A stretch of DNA of 34,822 bases from an uncultured Actinomycetes bacterium (GCA_903825765.1 CAIKBU010000068.1:1-34822); one strand, 5' to 3'; positions 1 to 8,719 are shown, counted from the first letter of the stretch. The notes: generated by a model not told the origin, from the letters alone. Program-made: numbers and translations.

Positions 1-321
1 AATCAAGCGGCCGCGCACCAGGTTAATGAGGTTGCGGGCGAGCAGGTCTTCGGCGAGCAGGAGCTCACCGGGGCGGCGCTCGAAGCGCCGAAGGTCGACG
101 CGCTTACCCTGAAACGTCATGCGCCCTTCGTCGAGACCACCGATTTTGCGGATGGGCACGAAGGTATTACGCCCTTCGATTTTGATCACCGCACCAACAA
201 TCGGCGGGTGGGCATCGTCACCGAGACGCGCGACTAAGTCCTGCACTCGACCAATGCGACCACCATCTTGGTCGTACATCGGTCGCTTCAAGAACGTGGA
301 AAGGTGCAAAATCGTCGTCAT
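1..321 (-). CDS. PRC-barrel / MgtE N-domain-like protein, C-terminus cut by the window edge
   Basis: The reading frame is open from an ATG at 321-319 to the left edge, giving the first 107 residues. The segment looks like a PRC-barrel: an N-terminal GRIGRVQDLVARLGD stretch, then VGAVIKIEGRNTFVPI, then VDLRRFERRPGELLLAEDLL. This order is typical of actinobacterial proteins in which a PRC-barrel precedes an MgtE-type intracellular N domain and CBS pair; in some relatives a magnesium or Nramp-type transporter follows. Which version this is cannot be seen because the rest lies outside. A weak AGGGCAG ribosome site precedes the start. It follows the threonine aldolase gene on the same strand after 77 bases. 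Family assignment comes from recalled sequence pattern; transport function is not shown here. Confidence 0.7.
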   Translation of the reverse strand, partial: MTTILHLSTFLKRPMYDQDGGRIGRVQDLVARLGDDAHPPIVGAVIKIEGRNTFVPIRKIGGLDEGRMTFQGKRVDLRRFERRPGELLLAEDLLARNLINLVRGRLI

Positions 322-398
322 AGTGGGCTGCCCTAAGGCTACCCCTTCACCCGCCACTACCTCCAGCCCCTACGGATGAACTCTTGGTGGCAGGAGAT

Positions 399-1418
399 CT
401 AGTGTGAGCGAAAGTGTGCCAATACCTCGGTCACCCGCGAGACGTGATCATCAGTGACGCCGGCGTGGACGACGAAACGTGCCCGCTTAGGGCCAACCGT
501 GCCGCCCATGACGCCATAGCCCTCGAGCTCGTGCACAATCTGTCGAGCCTGCGGGTGGGTAAAGGCCACGATGTTCGTGCGGCACGAGGTGGGGTCGTAC
601 CCCGACTCGGGGAAAGCCGCCGCGAACGCCTCCGCCAAGGCCGCGGCGCGGGCGTGGTCTTCGGCTAACCGGTCAATCATCGTCAGCGCGACGAGGCCGG
701 CGGCGGCCAAAAAACCAACTTGACGCATCGTGCCACCGAGACGTTTGCGTTCCATGCGAGCCCGCTCCATCAGCGCCGCGGGACCGGCGAGAAGCGAACC
801 GACCGGAGCACAGAGACCCTTCGACAGGCAGGCCATGACCGTGGTGGCGGGGGCCGCAATGGTCGCCGGCGCAACACCGGTGGCCACTGACGCATTAAAG
901 AGTCGAGCTCCGTCGAGGTGCAGCGGGCGATCACCAATTGCTCGAGACAGCGCGACAATGTCGGCGACATCCCACGGGGTACCGCCCGAGGGCATGTGGG
1001 TATTTTCAATGGAAATGAGCCCGACGTGTGGTTGATGATCCAGCTCGGCGTCGAGGTAGTTGAGTACCTCATCGAGGGCCAGTGCACCCAACGAGTCGTC
1101 GACGAGCGCAAACTGCACGCTCGAGTTCGCGGCCGAAGCGCCGTATTCGAAACTCACGACGTGTTGATTCCGACCAGCGATGATGAGATCACCGCGTTGC
1201 GTATGCAGGCGCACGGCAATCTGGTTCGCCATGACGCCGGAGGGGACAAAGACGGCCGCCTCCTTCCCCACCAGGGCCGCGAACGTGGACTCGAGCGTGG
1301 CCACCGTCGGGTCATCACCGAAGCCGTCATCACCCACGACGGCCGTGGCCATCGCCTCGCGCATCTCGTCGGTGGGTTGCGTGACGGTATCGCTGCGAAG
1401 GTCAATGAAGTCGTTCAT
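399..1418 (-). CDS. ltaE: Low-specificity L-threonine aldolase (PLP-dependent, fold type I)
   Basis: This is a cytoplasmic enzyme of 339 residues that cleaves L-threonine or allo-threonine to glycine and acetaldehyde. The N-terminus [19 protein letters not shown] and the following [12 protein letters not shown] are signatures of the family. HLDGAR (Asp169) should contact the pyridine ring of PLP, and LSKGL supplies the Schiff-base Lys200. Length is normal for the family (330-350). The frame is open upstream to 1532, but the ATG at 1418 matches the usual [10 protein letters not shown] start, and the longer version would run into the divergent thioesterase gene. With glyA at the other end of the window the cell has two glycine-forming enzymes, but the two genes are not linked here. 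Confidence 0.93.
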   Translation of the reverse strand: MNDFIDLRSDTVTQPTDEMREAMATAVVGDDGFGDDPTVATLESTFAALVGKEAAVFVPSGVMANQIAVRLHTQRGDLIIAGRNQHVVSFEYGASAANSSVQFALVDDSLGALALDEVLNYLDAELDHQPHVGLISIENTHMPSGGTPWDVADIVALSRAIGDRPLHLDGARLFNASVATGVAPATIAAPATTVMACLSKGLCAPVGSLLAGPAALMERARMERKRLGGTMRQVGFLAAAGLVALTMIDRLAEDHARAAALAEAFAAAFPESGYDPTSCRTNIVAFTHPQARQIVHELEGYGVMGGTVGPKRARFVVHAGVTDDHVSRVTEVLAHFRSH

Positions 1419-1501
1419 GATGGCAACTTTAGCCACGACGCTTTCGTGGGCCCACCTCACCTGCATCGCGGCGAAGAAACCAGCAGTCCTAGGATGAGAC
1501 C

Positions 1502-1930
1502 ATGACCATTGACTGGACCACGCGACTGCCAAAGGCGCACAACGTGCACGCCGTCTTGGGGGTCGAAACCGAAGAAGTCACCCCCGATCGCGTCGTTCTT
1601 CGCCTCGAGGTGACGCCTGACGTGCACCAGCCCTTTGGCATCTTGCACGGTGGCGTGTCGGCCCTCTTGGCCGAGGGGGCCGCCTCAATCGGCGGCGTGG
1701 TGAGTGTCCCCGAGGGCTACGTCGTCGTTGGCACCGAATTGAACTGCTCCCACCTCCGCCCCGTGAGTAGTGGCGTGGTGCGCGCCATTGCGACGCCAAT
1801 CCGCAAAGGTCGCACCGTGCAGGTCTGGGCGGTCGAAATTCTTGATAGCTCCGGGCGACAGATTTCGGTGGCCCGTTGCTCACTCCAAGTGGTGAAAGAC
1901 CCCTCATCAAAGCCTCAGGGCGTAGAATAA
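1502..1930 (+). CDS. PaaI/YdiI-type hotdog-fold acyl-CoA thioesterase
   Basis: This 142-residue protein has the single-domain hotdog layout. The family motif is seen at residues 44-60, [17 protein letters not shown], with the HGG turn at 49-51 and Glu58 as the likely catalytic acid. Relatives hydrolyse aryl- or acyl-CoA thioesters, including 1,4-dihydroxy-2-naphthoyl-CoA in menaquinone synthesis and phenylacetyl-CoA intermediates. The exact substrate cannot be read from sequence. It is divergent from the threonine aldolase gene and lies 33 bases before fabH on the same strand, so co-transcription with fatty-acid initiation is plausible. That linkage is inference, and no menaquinone gene is nearby to support the DHNA-CoA role. 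Confidence 0.85.
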   Translation: MTIDWTTRLPKAHNVHAVLGVETEEVTPDRVVLRLEVTPDVHQPFGILHGGVSALLAEGAASIGGVVSVPEGYVVVGTELNCSHLRPVSSGVVRAIATPIRKGRTVQVWAVEILDSSGRQISVARCSLQVVKDPSSKPQGVE

Positions 1931-1963
1931 AGCTATTCAGCTAGCCAGTTAAGGGGCTCCACT

Positions 1964-2884
1964 ATGGGCGTACGTTTCACCGGCTGGGGCATTGGCCTTC
2001 CAGAACGCATTGTTACCAACGACGAGCTTTCTCTCACCCTCGAAACATCCGATGAGTGGATCGCCGAGCGCACGGGAATTCGTGAGCGCCGCATCGGTGG
2101 CACGACTCGCTCACTCGGTGCCGAAGCGGCTCGAGCTGCCATCGCAGACGCTGGTCTAACGCCGGCCGACATCGACTTCATCCTGCTGGCCACAACGACC
2201 CCCGACCGTATGGCGCCCGCCACCGCGGCCATGATTCAGTCCGATATTGGCGCCACCTGCGCCGCCCTCGACATCAACGCGGCCTGCTCGGGATTCATGT
2301 ACGGCGTGCGTGTCGCTCAGGGACTTATTGAAACGGGCACCCGTCGCGTACTGCTCATCGGATCGGAGCAACTCTCGGGCTGGGTTGACTGGACCGACCG
2401 TCGCACCGCGGTGCTGTTTGGTGATGGAGCCGGCGCCTGCGTGATGGAATTCAGCAGCGTTACCAATGACTTGATTTCTTCGACTCTGGGCTGCGATGGT
2501 GGCGCCGCCGAAATTCTCTCGTGCCACCACAACGCGACGTTCACTATGGATGGCCAAGAGGTCTTCCGTCGGGCCGTTCGGGCCGTGGTTGAGTCCAGTG
2601 AAGACGCTATGGCGAAGGCCGGCATTACCGCCGACGACATTGCGCTCATGATTCCCCACCAGGCCAACGTGCGCATTATTCAAGCCATGGCCGACCGCCT
2701 CTCCATTCCAATGGAACGCGCCGTCATCACGCTCGACCGATACGGCAACACCTCGGCCTCGTCTATTCCGCTGGCCTTTGACATCGCTCGAAAGGAAGGC
2801 CGTATCAAGCCGGGCGAGTACGCGTTGGTCACTGGCTTCGGCGCCGGCATGACCTGGGCATCGTCAATTATTCGCTGGTCCTAG
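1964..2884 (+). CDS. fabH: Beta-ketoacyl-ACP synthase III
   Basis: This enzyme of 306 residues (family 310-335) condenses an acyl-CoA starter with malonyl-ACP to begin fatty-acid elongation. The full Cys-His-Asn triad is visible: Cys108 in DINAACSGF, His232 in IPHQAN, and Asn262 in YGNTSAS. The C-terminal GFGAGMTWAS loop is also typical. An AAGGGG ribosome site sits 7 bases before the ATG. It ends 12 bases from the convergent amidase gene. No other fatty-acid synthesis gene is adjacent. Whether it prefers acetyl-CoA or branched starters cannot be told from the sequence; FabH is the common housekeeping identity, but a lone FabH paralogue with another acyl substrate is possible. Confidence 0.93.
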   Translation: MGVRFTGWGIGLPERIVTNDELSLTLETSDEWIAERTGIRERRIGGTTRSLGAEAARAAIADAGLTPADIDFILLATTTPDRMAPATAAMIQSDIGATCAALDINAACSGFMYGVRVAQGLIETGTRRVLLIGSEQLSGWVDWTDRRTAVLFGDGAGACVMEFSSVTNDLISSTLGCDGGAAEILSCHHNATFTMDGQEVFRRAVRAVVESSEDAMAKAGITADDIALMIPHQANVRIIQAMADRLSIPMERAVITLDRYGNTSASSIPLAFDIARKEGRIKPGEYALVTGFGAGMTWASSIIRWS

Positions 2885-2896
2885 ACCACCTCGCCG

Positions 2897-3733
2897 CTAC
2901 GAGCGGTGAACTACGCCGTTGTAGAGGATGGGACGTCGAAGATGGAGCGTGTCGATTTCCGCGCGAACCTCATCAACTTCGACTAAATCAATGGTGGCCA
3001 TGATGACGTCGGCGCCCCGCGTCGTGGTTTCGGCGAGCACCTCACCCCAGGGGTCGATAATCATGGCGTGTCCGTGGGTCATCATCGCAGACGGTGACCC
3101 GGCGGATTGGGCGGCGGCCAGAACAAAGGCCCCGTTTTCAATGGCCCGGGCCCGCAATAGCGGCTCCCAGTGCGCCGGACCCGTCACTGATGAAAACGCG
3201 GCCGGCACGCACAGGACGTTGGCCCCGGCCACACTAAGGGCGCGGTAGAGCTCGGGAAAGCGAATGTCGAAGCAGATGCTGAGTCCGAGTTGGGCCACGC
3301 CGGTACTCGCGATAACCATCTCCTCGCCGGCCTTGATGGTGTTCGACTCTCGCCACGTGACGCCATCGGGGATGTTGACGTCGAAGAGGTGCATCTTGCG
3401 GTAGAGAACGTGATGACCGTCGGGGTAGAGCACGACGCTGGTGTTGTAGTAACGACCGCCAGTACCGACCTCAAGAAAGCTCCCGATGTGGATCACGATG
3501 CCTCGCTCGATGGAGAGGGCCCGCAGGGTCGAGACGAACGGTCCATCAAGCGTCTGCGCACTCTCCTTATAGAAGCGTTCGGCCCCGAAGAACGATGCCC
3601 ATTCGGGTAACTGAATGTACTCAGCGGCGCGATCGGCGGCGTGATTGACGAGGGTGAGCGCCTGCTCCAGATTGGTGTCCAAGGTGGCCCCCGAGGTCAT
3701 CTGTGCCACCGCCACCCGAAAACCCTTAGTCAT
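2897..3733 (-). CDS. Carbon-nitrogen hydrolase (nitrilase superfamily, deaminated-glutathione amidase/Nit-like)
   Basis: This 278-residue amidase has the nitrilase Glu-Lys-Cys triad: Glu44 in LPEWASFF, Lys113 in YRKMHLFDV, and Cys154 in SICFDIRFPELYR. The KMHLFDVNIPDG stretch and CFDIRFPE are closest to the Nit1/Nit2 and YbeM type, which repair deaminated glutathione or omega-amides. Actinobacteria often use other thiols, so the substrate is open. The frame continues upstream to 3919, but the ATG at 3733 starts the conserved beta-strand (FRVAVAQM) and follows a purine-rich AAGGGGAAAA site. It begins 35 bases after the dnaE2 stop on the same strand and may be co-transcribed with the SOS operon. 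Confidence 0.87.
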   Translation of the reverse strand: MTKGFRVAVAQMTSGATLDTNLEQALTLVNHAADRAAEYIQLPEWASFFGAERFYKESAQTLDGPFVSTLRALSIERGIVIHIGSFLEVGTGGRYYNTSVVLYPDGHHVLYRKMHLFDVNIPDGVTWRESNTIKAGEEMVIASTGVAQLGLSICFDIRFPELYRALSVAGANVLCVPAAFSSVTGPAHWEPLLRARAIENGAFVLAAAQSAGSPSAMMTHGHAMIIDPWGEVLAETTTRGADVIMATIDLVEVDEVRAEIDTLHLRRPILYNGVVHRS

Positions 3734-3768
3734 TACTTTTCCCCTTTTCACAACTAGCACCACGTTAC

Positions 3769-6700
3769 CTATCTCCAATCTCGTGAGGGCACCGTTGGAC
3801 CGAGAACCAGGGGCTCCACAAACTCCGCAGTCAACGACATGGTGCCCTGACCGCGCTGCAGCGACCCTCGAATCAACAGGGCCGGCGAGGAACGGGCCAC
3901 ACTCCCCCAGCGCGCCCATGCGCCCTTCGAGAAGACCACGTTCACGTGACCGGTCTCATCTTCGATATTCAAAAAGACCGCCCCCTTGGCCGTTTCGGGG
4001 TGTTGCCGATGGGTCACCACTCCCCCCACCGTCACGCGAGGGCTCTCCACGCTCGCCAGCGCGGCGGCGGCCACGACCCCCCGCTGGCGCAGTAGCGGGC
4101 GCAGTAGCGCCATTGCCGTGGCGTCGGGGGTAAGGCCCATGGCCCAGAGATCATCGGCTACCCGCTCGAGCGCCGTTGGTGGGGCGAGGACCGGTGCCGT
4201 AGCGCCAGTGACGACGCCCTCCAGGCGATCGGTCGTACTCTGCGCGGCCGCTCCCGCTACCCAGACCATCTCGCGTCGCTTCGTCGAGAAACAGTCGAGC
4301 GCCCCCGCCGCCGCCAGCGCCTCGAGGTGTTGCTGTTGACATCCCGCTCGACGCACGAGATCCTCACTATCGCGCCACGGCGCCCCCGCGACAATACGGA
4401 GTGCGAGTTCTCGACTAATACCCCGCACGGTGGTGAGACCGAGCCGCACGAACGGTGCACTACGGTCACCAGCCAAGGTGGCGTCGGCGTTAGACGTCTG
4501 GACGTTGGGCCGCTCCACCTCGACGCCGTGGCGCTGGGCGTCGGCCACGAGCGACTGCGGGGACCAGAAACCGAGGGGCTGGGCGTTGAGTAGTGACACC
4601 AGAAACGCCGCGGGGTAGTGATGCTTAATCCACGCCGAGCAGTAGACGAGGTGAGCAAACGATACCGAGTGGGATTCGGGGAAGCCAAAGTTAGCGAAGG
4701 CCGAGAGTGCGTCGAACAGCTGATCCGCCGCTTTGCCAGTAATGCCGTTGGCGGCCATACCGGCGTAGAAGCGACTCTTCAGTTTAAGCATGCGGATTTC
4801 GGAGCGCTTGGCGGCCATGGCCTGGCGAAGCTCGTCAGCCTCAGCCGGTGAGAACCCCGCCACCGCGACCGCCATCTCCATGAGTTGTTCCTGAAAGAGT
4901 GGCACGCCGAGAGTACGCGACAAGATTGGTTCGAGTCGTGGGTGCAGGTACGTAACTGGTTCATCGCCGTTGCGGCGGCGCAGGTAGGGATTCACGGCGT
5001 TGCCCTGAATGGGGCCAGGGCGAATGAGTGCTACCTCAATCACGAGGTCGTAAAAGCACCGTGGCTTCATGCGTGGCAGCGTCGCCATTTGCGCTCGCGA
5101 CTCCACTTGAAAGACCCCGACCGTGTCGGCTCGACACAAGAGGTCGTAGACGGCCGGTTCCTGTTCGAGCGCCCCGAGATCAAGGGTCACTCCGTGAAAC
5201 GCCGCCACCACGTCAACGGCTCGGTGAAGCGCTTCGAGCATGCCGAGGCCGAGCAGATCGAACTTAACGAGGCCAATAGCCGCACAGTCATCCTTATCCC
5301 ACTGGAGAACCGTCCGACCTGGCGTCCGACCCCACTCCACGGGACAGACCTCGAGTACGGGTCGGTCGCACAGCACCATACCGGCCGAGTGAATACCGAG
5401 GTGGCGTGGGCGGTGGAGTAGTTCATTGGCCATCGTCACCACCATCGCCGGGACCTCATCACTCGCCGCCGTCATCGTGGCGCGGTCCACGCCGTCACGA
5501 ATCTGGTTGGCCTCCGCCTCGGAATATCCGAAGGCCCGAGCGACGTCGCGTAGTGCTGACCGTGGTCTATACGTGATGACGGCTGCCACCTGGGCCGCGT
5601 GGTGGCGACCGTAGCGTTCGTAGACGTACTGAATAACTTCCTCCCGGCGACCCGACTCGATATCGACGTCAATATCGGGGGGACCGTCTCGCGCCGGTGA
5701 GAGAAATCGCTCGAAGAAGAGATTTAGTTTTACCGCGTCGGCATTCGTGATCCCGAGTGAGTAACACACTGCCGAGTTTGCCGCCGAGCCCCGACCCTGG
5801 CTAAAGATGTTTGACCGACGACAGAACTCAGTGATGTCCCAGACGGTGAGAAAGTAGCCCGCGAAGCCAAGTTGCTCAATAACGGCGAGCTCGTGATCAA
5901 TCTGACGCCAGGCGCCCGGCACTCGCTCGTTCTCGCGCGTGCCGTAGCGCTGGGTGGCCCCGTCGTCAACGAGTTCTCGCAAGTAGGCCTGCTCGCTCAT
6001 GCCCGAGGGCGTGGCGAAGCGGGGCAACTGTGGGGCAACCAGCCGTAGGTCAAAGGCCAACTCGGCCGCGAGATCACCAGCCCGGTCCACGACCCCGGGC
6101 CAGCGTGCGAAGCGACGACGTTGTTCAGCATCACTGCGCAAATGAGCCAGCGGTGAGGCATTGAGCCAGCCCTGCATATCGTCGAGCGCTTGGCGTGAAC
6201 GAATCGCGGCGAGCACATTGGCCCGAGGGAACGCGTCTGGTGTGGCGTAATGCACATTGCCCGTTGCCACCACGTCAACTCCGTGACGCAGGGCGATACC
6301 GACAAGTACGTCGTTGCGTGCGACGTCGTCAATCTGACCGTGGTCCCATATCTCGACCGCGAGCGCGTCACGGCCGAATCGTTCAATAAGGGCATGCATC
6401 GCCCGCTCGGCCGCTCGAGGTCCCTCGGACTCCAGCGCCCTCGTCAGTGGCCCTTTGCGACAGCCGGTGAGGACGACGACGTCACGCAGTGCACTCGCGA
6501 CCTCGTCGTACGCGAACACGGGTGCGCCCTTCTCACCTCGGATGAGGTGGGCCTCACCGAGCAGCGTTGAGAGACGGCGATACCCCTCGGGAGAGCGGGC
6601 CAAAAAGACCAAGTGCTCCCCCGTTGGATCTGGAACCCCCACGCGATCATCAACTGCGCCAAACGTCAGTTCGGTGCCAAAAATAGTGGCGAGACCCAGT

Positions 6701-6870
6701 GCCCGCGCCGCCTCGGCGAAGCGGACAACACCGTAGAAGCCGCTGTGATCAGTCAGCGCCAGGGCACCAAGACCGAGTCGTACCGCCTCGGCGACGAGCT
6801 CCTCAGGGTCGCTCGCTCCGTCGAGAAAGCTAAAGCCCGAATGAGCGTGAAGTTCACCGTAGAGCGCCAT
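3769..6870 (-). CDS. dnaE2: Error-prone DNA polymerase DnaE2 (ImuC)
   Basis: This C-family polymerase of 1033 residues acts in SOS translesion synthesis with ImuA' and ImuB. The N-terminal PHP domain opens with ELHAHSGFSFLDGAS (His8, His10) and ALTDHSGFYG. The palm contains GRGSAANS at 359-366 and PPDIDVDIES with catalytic Asp401 and Asp403; a third acidic residue lies in VKFDLLGLG. A helix-hairpin-helix region follows, then a C-terminal OB fold around VTVGGVVTHRQHPE. Length fits DnaE2 (about 1030-1100), shorter than replicative DnaE1. The ATG at 6870 is chosen because it overlaps the imuB stop as TAATG and begins the conserved MALYGELHAHS; the frame is open 9 codons further. Expression is presumably driven by the LexA-controlled promoter upstream of imuA'. 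Confidence 0.95.
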   Translation of the reverse strand: MALYGELHAHSGFSFLDGASDPEELVAEAVRLGLGALALTDHSGFYGVVRFAEAARALGLATIFGTELTFGAVDDRVGVPDPTGEHLVFLARSPEGYRRLSTLLGEAHLIRGEKGAPVFAYDEVASALRDVVVLTGCRKGPLTRALESEGPRAAERAMHALIERFGRDALAVEIWDHGQIDDVARNDVLVGIALRHGVDVVATGNVHYATPDAFPRANVLAAIRSRQALDDMQGWLNASPLAHLRSDAEQRRRFARWPGVVDRAGDLAAELAFDLRLVAPQLPRFATPSGMSEQAYLRELVDDGATQRYGTRENERVPGAWRQIDHELAVIEQLGFAGYFLTVWDITEFCRRSNIFSQGRGSAANSAVCYSLGITNADAVKLNLFFERFLSPARDGPPDIDVDIESGRREEVIQYVYERYGRHHAAQVAAVITYRPRSALRDVARAFGYSEAEANQIRDGVDRATMTAASDEVPAMVVTMANELLHRPRHLGIHSAGMVLCDRPVLEVCPVEWGRTPGRTVLQWDKDDCAAIGLVKFDLLGLGMLEALHRAVDVVAAFHGVTLDLGALEQEPAVYDLLCRADTVGVFQVESRAQMATLPRMKPRCFYDLVIEVALIRPGPIQGNAVNPYLRRRNGDEPVTYLHPRLEPILSRTLGVPLFQEQLMEMAVAVAGFSPAEADELRQAMAAKRSEIRMLKLKSRFYAGMAANGITGKAADQLFDALSAFANFGFPESHSVSFAHLVYCSAWIKHHYPAAFLVSLLNAQPLGFWSPQSLVADAQRHGVEVERPNVQTSNADATLAGDRSAPFVRLGLTTVRGISRELALRIVAGAPWRDSEDLVRRAGCQQQHLEALAAAGALDCFSTKRREMVWVAGAAAQSTTDRLEGVVTGATAPVLAPPTALERVADDLWAMGLTPDATAMALLRPLLRQRGVVAAAALASVESPRVTVGGVVTHRQHPETAKGAVFLNIEDETGHVNVVFSKGAWARWGSVARSSPALLIRGSLQRGQGTMSLTAEFVEPLVLGPTVPSRDWR

Positions 6871-7949
6871 TAGTCGTACATCCCCGTGAGCCACCACTGG
6901 CCACCTTCGGTCGTTACTAACATCGCCTCACCGGTCTCGAGGAGGACCTGCGCGTGCGCCCGCCGTCGTGGCGCCGTCCACCATTGCTCAACGAGTAGCC
7001 AGGGACCGGCACACCACGTGATGCGCCGGCGTACTCCGCGCTCGAGGAGCAGTACCGACGGTGTTCCCGTCATGGCGCCGCGCACGCCAAGCCGCACCGG
7101 CGCGTCATGTTCGTCAAGGACCTCCACCCGTACTGGGCATCGAAACGACGTGGTCGGGGCCGGCGAGCCGAGCTGACCCGGCCAGGGCGCATTGTCACGA
7201 GCGGGTGGGCGGGGGGCACCCCAGGGCACGAGTGTCGCTCGATCATCGGGACTGCGACCACCGCGAACGTCGGCCACGAGGACACCATCAACACCGAGTC
7301 GGTGTCGGAGTCGATGGGCAGCGGCCTGGGCACGGTCATCGCTCGCACTGCGCTGTCCGAAGAATCCCATCTGTTCTTCCGCTCGCACATCCTCACCGCG
7401 CGCAGTGCGTAGTCGCGTCAACAGTTGTTTGTCTCGCTGACTAGGGAGTTCATGTAACTCACCGCGGGCTACCCGATGCAGCACCTGCACGGTACGACTA
7501 AAACGCTCCGCCACGCGGGCCGGTGCGAGCTCAGCGAACTCCCCCACCGTCACGAGACCGAGGCGCCGCGCGGTCATCGTTAGCTCCTTGTGGCCGAGTG
7601 TTGCGAGGGGCTGCACACGCCGAAAGAGTGACGTACCGCCAGCGGGAACAACAGTCCGCTGGCGAGCGGCGAGTTCGGCACAGAACAGTCCCTCCGCTAC
7701 GCCAAGATTGACCTCGTGCCCAGTGACGTCGCGAACGGCGGCGGCCACCGCCGCCATCACCGCTTCATCGCCGCCAAAAAAACGACTCGGGCCGCGCATT
7801 GGCATTGTGATGAGTCCGAGGCGTACCGGCTCCACAAAGGGGCAGACGCTCACAAGGGCGTCCAGAACCGCAACCAGTGATCGCAGCGAGGAACCGTCGG
7901 CTTTTTCAACGGCGAGTTCCTCAATCCAGAGAGCGAGAAGTCGCTCCAC
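6870..7949 (-). CDS. imuB: ImuB, catalytically dead Y-family polymerase homologue, unusually short
   Basis: This is the adaptor that links DnaE2 and ImuA' to the beta clamp. It has 359 residues; ImuB proteins are usually near 500. The start MERLLALWIEEL corresponds to the first palm strand, and GLITMPMRGPSRFFGGDEAV (about 45-64) is the conserved segment after the fingers. The roughly 50-70 residues normally between them are absent. The thumb (GLVTVGEFAELAP) and little-finger regions are present. QMGFFG at 193-198 fits a clamp-binding motif of the QLxLF type. The C-terminus has the Trp-rich EQWWTAPRRR and GGQWWLTGMYD tail seen in actinobacterial ImuB. The GTG start directly follows the imuA' TAA stop in the same frame; the stop overlaps dnaE2 as TAATG. 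Confidence 0.88.
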   Translation of the reverse strand: MERLLALWIEELAVEKADGSSLRSLVAVLDALVSVCPFVEPVRLGLITMPMRGPSRFFGGDEAVMAAVAAAVRDVTGHEVNLGVAEGLFCAELAARQRTVVPAGGTSLFRRVQPLATLGHKELTMTARRLGLVTVGEFAELAPARVAERFSRTVQVLHRVARGELHELPSQRDKQLLTRLRTARGEDVRAEEQMGFFGQRSASDDRAQAAAHRLRHRLGVDGVLVADVRGGRSPDDRATLVPWGAPRPPARDNAPWPGQLGSPAPTTSFRCPVRVEVLDEHDAPVRLGVRGAMTGTPSVLLLERGVRRRITWCAGPWLLVEQWWTAPRRRAHAQVLLETGEAMLVTTEGGQWWLTGMYD

Positions 7950-8609
7950 TTAACTCGCGACCGCCCGTCCACGCCGGTCCGGCACAACGACGACGCGCTC
8001 GGCGCCACGACCGGCAGCACCACGACCACCCACGCGCACGGTGAGTGAACGTGACTCGAGTCGTGACGAAGCCACCCACTGTGTATTGGTCACATCGAGA
8101 GAAACCTCAACGGGCAGTGGCCACGGCGCTGATGGCTCAGTCAAAGCGATGAGAACCGTGCCGCGCTCACGAACACGGTCCATCAACTTTCGCGCCGCCG
8201 CGTGAGCCGGTCGTGAGGGGGGTCGCACAATCAGTAGATCGACACCGTCGACTAAATCAGCCGCCGACTCTGCCCAGGCGCCACGGGGGCGGGGTACGAA
8301 GAGGACGCGACGGAGGTCCAGGCCGAGATCGGCAATGGCCACGACACCGGGATCATCGACGCCTACGACCGCGGACCAGTGACCCTTGGCACTGGCCTCG
8401 CTGAGCAAACTCAGGGCCACGCTAACCCCACCCCACCCCGCGGGTGACTGTACGCCGACCGTAGCCCCACGACGGAGACCGCCGTCGGGCAGAAGACTCC
8501 GCCAAGGCTCGCCCACGGGCAATGTCTTGGTTTTCGCGAGGGTGACGGGGCGGATAGCGGCACGAATATCATCCGAAAGGGCAGGTCGTTTAGTAGAAAA
8601 AGCGAACAT
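7950..8609 (-). CDS. imuA: ImuA'-type RecA-like mutasome accessory protein
   Basis: This 219-residue protein is the first gene of the mutasome operon. The region GATVGVQSPAGWGGVSVALSL sits where RecA has its P-loop, but the Walker A Lys-Ser/Thr is replaced (GWGGVS), so ATP binding looks lost. LLIVRPP resembles a degenerate Walker B strand. In mycobacteria the equivalent protein pairs with ImuB and is needed for damage-induced mutagenesis; a RecA-fold relation is known for ImuA proteins. The ATG at 8609 lies inside the LexA palindrome, just where the predicted promoter would start transcription, so a leaderless mRNA is likely. An upstream in-frame start at 8648 and downstream GTG/TTG codons near LPVGEPW are alternatives. 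The identity rests largely on operon position. Confidence 0.8.
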   Translation of the reverse strand: MFAFSTKRPALSDDIRAAIRPVTLAKTKTLPVGEPWRSLLPDGGLRRGATVGVQSPAGWGGVSVALSLLSEASAKGHWSAVVGVDDPGVVAIADLGLDLRRVLFVPRPRGAWAESAADLVDGVDLLIVRPPSRPAHAAARKLMDRVRERGTVLIALTEPSAPWPLPVEVSLDVTNTQWVASSRLESRSLTVRVGGRGAAGRGAERVVVVPDRRGRAVAS

Positions 8610-8618
8610 ATGTTCGCT
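8601..8618. promoter_or_regulatory. LexA (SOS) box, perfect 18-bp palindrome
   Basis: The sequence AGCGAACATATGTTCGCT is its own reverse complement. Its core GAAC-ATAT-GTTC matches the actinobacterial/mycobacterial LexA consensus TCGAAC-N4-GTTCGA, differing only in the outermost base pair of the 14-bp core. It lies between imuA' and the divergent SRAP gene, so one operator could repress both. The imuA' ATG (8609-8607) is inside it. Confidence 0.92.
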
Positions 8619-8648
8619 AGAGTACACACTCCCCGTGACGTACGACAA
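8619..8648 (-). promoter_or_regulatory. Candidate imuA'-imuB-dnaE2 promoter
   Basis: On the minus strand a TTGTCG -35-like element (8648-8643) and a TACTCT -10-like element (8624-8619, pattern TANNNT) are separated by 18 bases. The -10 abuts the LexA box, so the predicted transcription start falls at about 8613-8609, at or within a few bases of the ATG. LexA bound there would block both the start site and the translation start region. The elements are read by eye. Confidence 0.55.
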
Positions 8649-8719
8649 ATGACCTGCTCAGGGTGGTTAGTTGTGACGCAGAGTGTCGTGCGAAACTGTG
8701 GAGAAGAAACGGAGGCACT

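Noticed and set aside
2894-2906. Hairpin between fabH and the amidase gene as terminator
   Set aside because: The stem CCGCT-ACG-AGCGG is short, overlaps the end of the amidase gene and has no T run on either side.
3734-3919. N-terminal extension of the amidase to 3919
   Set aside because: It would overlap the end of dnaE2, and the added residues do not resemble nitrilase-family sequence; the ATG at 3733 starts the conserved first strand.
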